Shown piece after piece: positions 1-8,699 of a DNA stretch of 64,000 nucleotides. The notes below the pieces were generated by a model, which was not told the DNA's origin, ran no database searches, and was given only the letters and a program-made list of their open reading frames with translations. Both the position numbers and the translations under genes were made by a program. The number at the start of each line of letters is the position of its first letter. Positions within the stretch are counted from its first letter, which is position 1. The stretch comes from Pleurodeles waltl (taxonomy: Eukaryota; Chordata; Amphibia; Caudata; Salamandridae): contig NC_090441.1 in the NCBI RefSeq assembly GCF_031143425.1, positions 221,026,928 through 221,090,927 of the forward strand, in the 5' to 3' direction.

Positions 1-2143
1 CTAGGATAACCCCTGCTCTCCTCCATGGTAGCTTGGCACAAGTAGTCAGGCTTATCTCAAAGGCAATGTGTAAAGTATTTGTACCAACACACACAGTAAT
101 ACAGTGAAAAAACACCAAAATGGACACAACACCAATTTAGAAAAATAGCTAATATTGATCTAAATCAAACAAGACTAAAACAAGAAAAATCCAACATACA
201 CAAATAAAGTTACAGATTTTTAAGTTAGAAGGAGTCTTACGCCATAGAAAAAATGGATGCGTTGATATTATACAAAGTACCTAGTTTGTGTCAGAACTAA
301 AGCCGCACGGGCGAGCATGCATCAGAAAGTCAGTGATGTGTTGATTCCTTACTCACAAGTGAGGCTGTACATAATTTGTTCTCCGGTCAAGTAGACAATG
401 CTTAGTTTTTCTCTTCTGCAAAAAAAATCAATGCGTCGATTTCCAGAAAGGCAACATCGGTTCACGTTGCTTTTGATGCCCAGAGACGATGTGGGCGAAT
501 TCTGACTTCACGGGGATGAAGAGCTGCACTGCATGGGGGTTGCATTGATTACAGCAACCGCAAGCGGGTGTTGCCTTGTTTCTCTAACCGCAATGCAGTT
601 GATGTGGCAATTTTAGCCGGGAAGCAGCTAGAGTGTCGATTTCGCAGCCATGATGCAGGTGGTTTGTTGTTTTTACAACCGTGCTGCGGGTGGTGTGTCA
701 AATTTTACCCCGCATGGCTCCTGTGCATAGATTTCTGTCTTGGTTCCACCAGTTCAAAGGGCCCAGGGACTGGAGTGGGCACCACTTGGTAAGGAAGGAA
801 GGAGTCTCAACAAGAAAGTCCAGGTGCTGGCACAGGAAGTCCTTGATGGCCCTGAGACTTCAAAACAGGGGCCAAGCTCAGACCAAGCCCTTGAAAACAC
901 TTCGCAAGTAGCAAAATACCACAAAGTCCAGTCTTTGTCCTCCTTCAGGCAGAAGCAGCAACTGCAGGCCAACCCAGCAAAGCACAATCACAAGCAAAGG
1001 GGCAGTACTCCTCCTCCAGCTCTTCAGCTCTTCTCCTTGGCAGAGGTTCCTCTTGAGTCCAGAAGTAATCTAAAAATCTGGGGTTTTGGGTCCACTACTC
1101 ATACATCTTTCTGCCTTTGAAGTATGCAAACATAAAAGGAAAGTCTCTGTTGTTGACAAGATCCTGCCTTGCCCAGCCCTGGCCCCAGACACACACCGGG
1201 GGTTGGAGACGGTATTGCATGAGGACAGGCACATCCCTTTCAGGTGTAAGTGTTAGCTCCTCCCTTCCCACTCTAGCCCAGAAAACCCATCAGGATATGC
1301 AGGCTACACCCCAGCTCCCTTTCACTGTCACTGTCTAGAGGGAATTCACAACAACCCAGCTGCCAGTCTGACCCAGACGTGGAATACACAAGCAAGCAGA
1401 GGCACAGATTGGTTCAGAAAAAAATGCCCACTTTCTAAAAGTGCCATTTACAAACTCACAATGTAAAAAACTCCTTTACCAAAAGGTGTATTTTTAAATT
1501 ATGAGTTTAGAGACCCCACACTCCACATCTCTATCAGCTCCCAATAATAAACTTCAATTTAAAGATATTTAAAGGAAGTCCCCATGTTAACCTATGAGAG
1601 AGATGGGCCTTGCAACAGTGAAAATCAAATTTTTCAGTATTTATGTGTCAAGACATGTAAAACACATCACTATATCTCCCACCTTTAAGATACACTGCAC
1701 CCTGCCCATGCGGCTACCAAGGGCCTACCTCAGGGGAGCTTTACATGTACAAAAAGGGAGTGTAGGGGACTGGCAAGTAGGTACACTTGCCAGGTCTAAT
1801 TGGCAGTCTTAAACTGCAAACGCAGTCACTGCAATTGCAGATCTGAGGCATGTTTACAGGGCTTCTCATGTGGGTGGCACAATCAGTGCTGCAGGCCCAC
1901 TGGTAGCATTTGATGTACCATCCCTGGGCACCTCTAATGCACTTTTACTAGGTCCTTACTAGTAAATCAAATATGTCAATCATGGAAAAGTCAATTACAT
2001 TTACAATTTACACAGAGAGCACTTGCACTTTAGCGCTGGTCAGCAGCGGTAAAGTGCAGAGAGTACCAAAACCAGCAAAACAATGTCAAGCACACAGTCA
2101 AAAACACAGGAAGCAGAGTCAAAAAGACAGGGGGAGCCACACT
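1..2143 (-). repeat. Unclassified long repeat, probably an LTR of another retrotransposon family
   Basis: No open frame here resembles a protein. The block ends abruptly near 2143, where retroviral pol sequence begins. Read on the minus strand it starts TGTGGCTCCCCCTG, then has a pyrimidine-rich opening, a long non-coding body and a T-rich end at the window edge. From memory this order resembles long LTRs that are common in salamander DNA. That is recollection, not a search. The left end lies outside the window, so neither a partner LTR nor a target duplication can be checked. It could equally be a non-LTR or unknown repeat. Confidence 0.35.
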
Positions 2144-3701
2144 CCCTCAAAAGGCCCAGTCTACTTATCCAACCAAGTTTGGGAATCCTTCTTCCTATTC
2201 GATCTAAACTTTTCTTTGTACTGCTCAGGGGTTGATTCATCAACCAAAGTGTTTCTTACTACATGCACTCCTACACGTTGATGGCTCAGTGTATGTACTA
2301 CATGAGCATCTGGTAGCTTATACTTTAGATCAGCCACCCTCCACGACAGAGTTCTGTGTTTCATGGTGTCCCCTTTGAGTCTATGAACCTGTTCAACCAC
2401 CAGTGGTTGAGATAATCATTGCAGGACTGAACACACTAGTCCGAATCACACACACTGAATGTGAGCTGCTCTGGATCCGTATTGTCCAGTGCCAAGATAA
2501 GAGCTTTAAGCTCAGCCAACTGTCTGTGTGTAGGTATTTTGAGGGTGGAATCCTTCATCACTCCCCTCACAGCTGCCCAAGAGGCTGAATATGGATGTTT
2601 TCTACCTACAGCTTGTTGTGCTGAACCATCAGTGTAAATGACAGTTTGGTATCTGTCAAGTGGCAAAATGTTGGTAGGTGCGGGGTACTCCTGTTCATAG
2701 TGGAGAAATTCTTGTGTTTGAAGTTATGGGCCAAAAATGGAAACAACATCGGTGGCAGTCAGGGAAGTTGCCCATTGAATCCAACGTGGATGTAATGCTT
2801 TTGCATTAGGAACGCTTTGCTTTGGTGACGGCCGATAAGGCTGGTACCAGGGTAACTACAATAATGCGTTTCCCTTGGGCAAGTGGCCTCTCCTTAATGA
2901 CAGCCATCTGTACAGCAGTCAGAATTTTTTCTGTGGGTGCAAAGCGTTGTTCTGCGTTTAAGTATCAATGTGATTTTTATGCTATGGGGACCATGTCGAC
3001 CTCATTAAAGGTGACATAGGTGAACCCAAAGGCACCAGCAATGATTCTGATGCCGAAATGTATTTTGTTGTCACACGAGTGTAAGTGTTTTGCTTCTAGA
3101 ACGTCTTGCTGCAATTCTCTAAGAATGCATGTGTGTTCAATTGTCCAGTGTCTGCTTGAGAAATCTGCGCAAATCAAATCGTACAGTGGTTTGATGTGTT
3201 GTTCATAATCTGGAATGTAAGTTCTGCCAAAGTTAAAGAAACCAAGTAAGGACTGTAGGTTTTTGATAGTATTTGCTGGCTGGAGGCGAATTTTGTTTCT
3301 GAAAGGTGCAGGGCCAGGCTCTTGCCTTCTTTTGATAGCTCATATCCCAAAAGCAGGAGAACGAGAAAGGCTATTTTAGTTTTCTTTAAAGTAAATTTGT
3401 AGCCAAGGGTTGCGAATCCTAACTGGATCCGATCATCCCTGTCAAGATGAATGTTGAAGTCGCCTTCTGTGAGATAGATGTCATCCACATAGGGCAACGC
3501 CTCGGGATCAATATTATGGAATATTGATGTCACACGGGCAGAAAACAACCCTGGGCTGCTCTTGTAGTCTTGGGCCAAATGACAAAAGTGTTTTTGTGAG
3601 CCGAATGAGAATGTACTCAGGTCCCGACTTTCATGCACTAGGTTTTGGCAGAAAAAAACGTTGGCGATAGCCGAGGTTGTTTTGTATTTTTTGCACACTA
3701 T
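2144..3701 (-). pseudogene. pol: Endogenous retrovirus pol fossil, downstream half (RT palm to RNase H)
   Basis: Minus-strand frames are homologous to retroviral polymerase. The frame at 3710-3174 contains the reverse transcriptase active-site motif YVDD near 3490, followed by the 'LGYxxTLKKTKIA' and 'LLGYELSKEG' stretches of palm and thumb. The frame at 3177-2977 fits the connection region. The frame at 2666-2436 has the RNase H signatures YTDGSA and 'THRQLAELKAL', and 2400-2161 covers the end of RNase H. Several frameshifts separate these pieces, so it is dead. The upstream half lies at 17770-18271, beyond an inserted transposon. The downstream side is cut at about 2143 by another repeat, and I see no integrase or env. 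The spacing around YVDD and the tail recalls the spumavirus/ERV-L side of retroviruses, but the class is an impression only. Confidence 0.7.
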
Positions 3702-3722
3702 GGTGGTCATTACAACCCTGGC
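3699..3722 (+). repeat. Target duplication TAT and left terminal inverted repeat of Harbinger H1
   Basis: TAT at 3699-3701 is repeated at 17770-17772. The element begins GGTGGTCATTACAAC at 3702. The complement of its right end begins GGCCCTCATTACAAC, and both continue with a TGGC at the same offset. A 3-bp target duplication plus TIRs of this kind is the PIF-Harbinger signature. The host pol frame is collinear on the two sides once one TAT copy is discounted. Confidence 0.8.
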
Positions 3723-3746
3723 TATCGATGTTAAAGCGGCGGTAAG

Positions 3747-3873
3747 ACCGCCAACAGGCCGGCGAAAACAAAAATGGAATTACGACCATGGCGGAAACCG
3801 CCAACAAAGACAGCCACTTTAACACTCCGACCGCCAAAGTGGTACAAACAAACAGTGCGGTGGTCACCGCCAA
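3747..3873 (+). promoter_or_regulatory. Subterminal ACCGCCAA motif cluster (candidate transposition-protein binding sites)
   Basis: The octamer ACCGCCAA occurs at 3747, 3797, 3830 and 3866, four times in 127 bp next to the left TIR. It recurs at 17522 and 17746 near the right TIR. Related GGCGGT/GCGG strings fill the gaps. Harbinger Myb-like proteins are known to bind subterminal sequence and recruit the transposase. The role of this octamer is inferred from position and repetition only. Confidence 0.5.
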
Positions 3874-4559
3874 CAGACAGCCCACAGTATCACAACCTAC
3901 CAATCCGCCACCTTTTCTGGGGCCGATTCACTGCGAACAAAAACACGGCGGAAACAGGACTCCGAAGGGAAAACGCTCACCTCTGCACACCCCACGAGGA
4001 ACCAGGACGCCATGGAACCAGAGCTCCATATTTTACCAGCCTTCATCTTCTTGCTCCTCTACCAGGAAAACGAACGCCGGCGGCAAAGACCAAGGTGAGT
4101 ACTGCACCTACGACACAGGGGAAGGAAAAAACAGTGACACACACACGCAACACGCAATTCCCCCACCCCCACCCTCACCCACTACAACACACACACCAAT
4201 ATAGCATGATACGTTACAGTTACACCTCCCAACCCTGCCAGAAGAATGCAAAGACAAAAGGAAATGAGCTGAAAAATTGTAACAAATCAAAATTCAGTAG
4301 TCAAATAATATACATACACTATTTACAAATATATACACCAAGAATATTAGTCCAGGGTATTCCACCCTTAAAATCCGTGGACCACTGGGCACATACTGCA
4401 TGGGTGAGGGCCACACAGGATACCCGAACGTGACGAAGAGAACACTGCAGGGGCATCAGATAGAAATAAAACAGGCACCTCAGGGGGAAGGGAAAGGGGG
4501 GCACCTCAGCTGGTTAAGTGCACGACGCCAAATCCACGAGGGGGCCCCATGCCCACTGT
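3874..4559. other. Non-coding left part of H1
   Basis: A CA/CCCCAC-rich patch lies at 4136-4200 and A/T-rich sequence at 4260-4340. The frames here are short and resemble nothing I recognise. It is probably the 3' flank of the accessory gene that ends to the right. Confidence 0.5.
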
Positions 4560-4932
4560 ACAATCCTGGGGAGTGCAAAGCCACTGTCTCTCAAGTCTCT
4601 CCAGTGGGTGCTTTGCCCACTGCTTTATCCTGGGGAGTGCAAAACCACAGTCTCTCTAGTATCTCCAGTGGGTGGTTTGCCCACTGCTTTATCCTGGGGA
4701 GTGCAAAGCCACAGTCTCTCAAGTGGATAACAGATTCCACTGGTTCTGGAGGGGGCTTGGTGCCCAGAGTGCTTCTTCCTTCCAAGGACAGAGGTAGTGG
4801 ATGTCTTTCTCCATTGGTTCTGGAGGGGGCTTGGTGCCCAGAGTGCTTCATCCTGCCAAGGACAGAGGTAGGTGATGTAAGTCTCCACTGGTTCTGGAGG
4901 GGGCTTGGTGCCCAGAGTGCTTCATCCTGCTC
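4560..4932 (+). repeat. Two adjoining minisatellites inside H1
   Basis: The first block has a unit of about 65 bp beginning TCCTGGGGAGTGCAAA at 4563, 4628 and 4693, the third copy partial. The second has a unit of about 72-77 bp beginning near CCACTGGTTCTGGAGG at 4738, 4810 and 4887. Copies differ by substitutions and small indels. They sit just beyond the last clear exon of the accessory gene, in its 3' flank or tail. Confidence 0.8.
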
Positions 4933-4976
4933 GTGGCGGCCTCAGTAGCGTCAGTGCATTTGGCGGTCATGGGCCT

Positions 4977-5290
4977 GCGGTGCTTGTGGCGGGCCTGTCT
5001 TTGGCAGCGGTGCTTGTGGCGGGCCTGTATTTGGCAGCGGTGCTTGTGGCGGGCCTGTCTTTGGAAGTGGTGCTTGTGGCAGTCCTGTCTTTGGCAGCGC
5101 TTCAACTGCTGGCGGTCACCTCCTGGAAAGCGGGGCTGCTGCTGGCGGTGCTCTCTGGGCTGGCGGGGCTGCTGGCAGTCCTCTCTGGGACAGCGGGGCT
5201 GGTGCTGGCGGTCCTGTCTGGGCCAGCGGGGCTGCTGGCAGTCACTTCCTGGCCAGCAGGGCTGCTGGCGGTCTTCTCCGCCATGCTGAT
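4977..5290 (+). repeat. 30-bp minisatellite and GC-rich imperfect repeat inside H1
   Basis: A 30-bp unit containing TGCTTGTGGCGGGCCTGT repeats four times at about 4980-5098. It is followed to 5290 by imperfect units of GGCGGGGCTGCTGGC alternating with tracts like 'CTCTCTGGG'. In one minus-strand frame the 30-bp units encode a His/Arg/Cys/Gln-rich decapeptide repeat. In another the GC-rich block encodes Ser/Ala/Thr-rich repeats. Both frames are attached to the tail of the second SANT gene, so the repeat may be coding in an intact element. Confidence 0.7.
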
Positions 5291-6422
5291 CTTCCCAGAA
5301 TTGCCAGGTTTATTGTGCCCCTTCCCCACCAGCTGCTGACTCCACACTCCAACCTGTGCCCCTGGGAGCGGCTTTGCTGGCTGGTGTCTTCCCGTCTCCC
5401 GCCGGGCACTGGCCAACTTTTGATGCTTGACAGGTGGGGGGCTGTCCGTGCTGTGGCTCCTTGCCACACTGGCTGCCCTGCTGCCTGTTGCACTCCAGAA
5501 TCCGGTGACTACTGGTATCACTGGTCCCGGAGATGTTGTGGCTGAGGTGCTGGGTTGGGACCTGAAGAGTCTGGCCCTAGGAGAACAACGGGGTGGGGAG
5601 GTGAGGGAAAGAGGTCAAGGGTGGACAGGAAAAGTTTCTTAGGAACACTGGGACGGGTAGATGGAGGGGGTTTGGGAGTGGAGGAAGAGGTTGTGGTTGT
5701 AGGAGGTGTATGTTTGGTGACTTTGGGTGAAGGTGCATGGGCTGGAGGCTGTCGTGAGGTGGATGGCTGTTGGGTGGGTGTGTGCCTGCCTTTGTGGACC
5801 TTGGGAGGTGGCCTCACAGACACACTGGGAGAGGACACAGGGGATGTGTGAATGGTAGTGGGGGTGGTGACTGCATGTGAGCTGGGTGTGGTGGTGGGTG
5901 TGCTGGTGATGGACGTACTGGCTGTAGATGTAGTGCATGCAGGTATGAGTGGAGACGAGACTGGGAGGGAGGAGGGAGACAAGGAGGAGGGGGACACAGT
6001 GGAGGCATTGGATGTTGCTATGTCTGCATGTGTATGATGCTTGTGTGAGTGTTTGTGGGATGTGTGGTGCTTATGTTTGCCTGAGCTTCCCTTGTGTGTT
6101 GAGGTGTGGGCATGCTGGTCTGATGGTGTGCTTGGGGTAGGCAGAGGTTCAGGGGATTGGGTCTGGGTGGAGGAAGTTGGAGGGGGGAGGCTAGAGACAG
6201 GGACAATGGCTGCCATCAGTGCTGAGGCCAGAGTCTGAAAAGCTCGCTGAAGGGCTGCCTGACCAGAGTGAATGCCCTCCAGGAATGCATTGGTTTGTTG
6301 AAACTGCCTCTCTACACCATGGATGGCATTCAAAATGGTAGACTGCCCAATAGTGAGGTACCTGAGGAGGTCAATGGCCTCCTCACTGAGGGCAGCAGGG
6401 GTGACTGGGGCAGGGGCTGAGG
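5102..6422 (-). pseudogene. Harbinger accessory gene 2, downstream part of exon 3
   Basis: This continues the accessory gene whose exons 1-3 begin at 13628; the nested Penelope-like element separates the halves. The first residues form a probable helical segment (IDLLRYLTIGQSTI, then a Gln-rich stretch and NAFLEGIHSGQ) that is conserved in copy H2 at about 32900-33060. A long Ser/Thr/Pro/His-rich linker and a basic end follow. One frame stops at 5518; an overlapping frame (5521-5102) carries on with a Ser/Pro-rich tail that aligns with the H2 tail, so the true reading frame at the end is unclear. The likely role is oligomerisation or partner binding next to the N-terminal SANT domain, inferred from composition. 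Confidence 0.6.
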
Positions 6423-6424
6423 TG

Positions 6425-6646
6425 CAAACAAAAGTTTTTAGCGAAGCAGACCATATCTTCTTAAAGTACCGATTGTAAAAAGCAAATAGTGGCTGTATAA
6501 TTAATGATAGAAAATATCAAAATATATTTATATTCCTATATTGTCGTTATCCTCAGTGAGGTAAGTTCTCTATAATATTGTACAATGATAGTATTTATTT
6601 CAAAATTATTAACAATGGTATGTGACATACAATACTATACAATACA
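6425..6646 (-). repeat. Penelope pseudo-LTR copy, 3' end
   Basis: It matches 12147-12361 in the same orientation with about a dozen differences, including the shared stretches CTTAAAGTACCGATTGTAAA and TCCTATATTGTCGTTATCC. The match ends at CAATAC on both sides. Beyond that point this copy runs on without a counterpart at the 5' end. Confidence 0.85.
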
Positions 6647-6772
6647 GTGAAAAAACAAAACATTATAACATATTATAAATTGATACAATAAAAATCCACT
6701 GTCGAATGGCTATCACAAAAGTAAGATTTAGATCAGTGGGACCGGATGGTGTTTGTTGAATCCACATGTAAC

Positions 6773-6820
6773 ATCAGCCGACACGTGTTTCGTCCAAAAC
6801 TGGACTTCTTCAAGGCTGAT
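6773..6820 (-). ncRNA. Hammerhead-ribozyme-like motif of the Penelope-like element
   Basis: On the minus strand, ATCAGCC pairs with GGCTGAT over 7 bp (stem I, 6814-6820 with 6773-6779). GTCC pairs with GGAC around a 6-nt loop (stem II), followed by the core GAA. The palindrome ACACGTGT acts as a very short stem III, and a C precedes stem I at the expected cleavage site. The other core strand reads TTGAAGA where the consensus is CTGANGA, so C3 is replaced by T and an extra A precedes stem II. Hammerhead motifs are established parts of Penelope-like pseudo-LTRs. The C3 change probably impairs or abolishes self-cleavage in this copy. Confidence 0.6.
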
Positions 6821-8699
6821 AAATCACAATCTGAAACATTGTATTAATAATTAAAATATAAAATATAAAATTCAATAGAAACTAAAAAGACTGAAGAGGA
6901 AAACAAAATTAACCAGATCTCACCAAGAGTGTGTCAAAAATTATCCAAAATCGTGCAAGAGAGAACCTACACCCTGTATTAATAGTTGGAATTGATAGGA
7001 GAATGAATTAGTAAAAATAGGTGATAGGAATAATTTTAATACAAGTGTAATGGTAAGTCGCCAATTTTTTTAAAGATAGGAAAAACCTTTATATCACCCA
7101 ACACCAGTCAGAGGGAAGGTACCTTAATATCTCCACTAGTCCTTGAATCACCAACTGATATCCAAACCTCTAAATGCAAAACAGGGACCAAATTGTGAGC
7201 TCTTAAGCTCCAGGACCATGCATATGTATTGACTATAATTAAAGTCAGGTCCAATACTAACCTTAGTAATATTCGCACATAACTCATTCATTGTGCAAAA
7301 TACCGAAACCAACTTCCATTTCTACTGGTAATATTACTTCAGTTTGCCAACTTCCAGCTAGTCCTACAAAAAGAAAATGTTCACATGTACCTCAAAACTG
7401 AAATAAAACGTCATCTATGCCTTACGCCCTTCTTATCAATACTGCCTCCTCCACTGAGACAGGCCTTCTATGCTAGCATGATTGAGTATACTGTCCATAC
7501 TAACTTGGATCCAAATCCCCACAAAGTTAATAAAAGTCCCTCTAAGTATGCCATACTCAATGATAAAACGCGCATATGTATTGTCATAATAATAGGCCAT
7601 AAGAGTGTTCAACTAACAATAATTGTTTGATATGAAAAAATCCATCTCTAAAATTGAAGGCATAGACAATACAGTAAATAATATGTCATACGCTAACTCA
7701 ATATCATTGGAACATTTGTCAGTTGAAAGAACACACAAATTCTCTTGTGGTTACGAAATAGACGAACATGTTCGTCCCACATCTAAGAATACCTGAAATA
7801 TCACAGCGTCTCAAATATTATCCATCCGCGTCGTGTTCTGCGTCATCGTAATGACACCTGGGTGTTCTATGCGGAAGCAACCCGCCTTCTATAAATCTGT
7901 GGACGTCGGCATATAACCAATGCCGACCCATGATGTTGAAACGTCCATTTGCAAAGTTGTTTACAGCTCGACAGTGAAAGAGGCCCCTCACGGAGTCGAG
8001 ATGAACATGGCGGCCATCGTGAAGCCACCCCTCCTCTCGTAAACAGAATCCTTATCACATAATAAATTAGTCAATAGTATATGTTGGTCATCTAACAAAC
8101 TCCTTATATATGTGATTTAGCCAAAGTAGAAAACTCTCGCCAGACTTGTTTTCTGAAAATAAATTATATGCAATCATGGTATATAAAATACGAAATCAAA
8201 CCTTTTTTTTTGTGAATTACACACATATCCTGGAATATGGGCAGAATGATTAGACTGATAGAATCTATGAATAAAGAAAAACCTTAGCTACCTATTCAGT
8301 AGATGAATGCCCACAGAAGAATTAGATAAATAGTAATAAGAAGACGAAGAGGGACAAGGGTAGTCCAAAAGAAGGCAACCATAACCATAATGAAAGAATG
8401 TGCATGTGAACATATAGGCACAGCCAACAATTGGTCTAAATATATTCCTATATATAATGCTCAATTACAACCAAAAAGAGGATCTAATAATGATGAAAGA
8501 AAACATGTCTTGTGATCTACAACCATATATATCCATAATTACAAGAAATTATACAATTCATCATCCATGTTCATCCCCATTTCTATGGTCCTTAACTTGA
8601 TTATCCATTTCGCTTCATTTTTTCTTAACTCCAATGTTCTGTCCCCCCCCCAGGATTAACTGGGGTGTGACTAATTCCAATGTATTTTATTGATGGAAT
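6821..8699 (-). other. Non-coding 3' region of the Penelope-like element
   Basis: This is mostly A/T-rich sequence downstream of the GIY-YIG stop. A distinct GC- and CpG-rich island lies at about 7815-8045, unlike its surroundings. Because pseudo-LTRs carry the promoter in this class, the island may be the promoter part of a long 3' pseudo-LTR whose 5' counterpart was lost. No protein match is visible. Confidence 0.4.

Noticed and set aside
754..1120. Overlapping frames at 740-1120 (plus) and 754-987 (minus)
   Set aside because: They overlap on both strands within an unclassified repeat and show no domain-like pattern.
4136..4200. CA/CCCCAC-rich patch as a possible CRISPR-like or telomeric repeat
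   Set aside because: No regular unit or spacers; simple low-complexity DNA.
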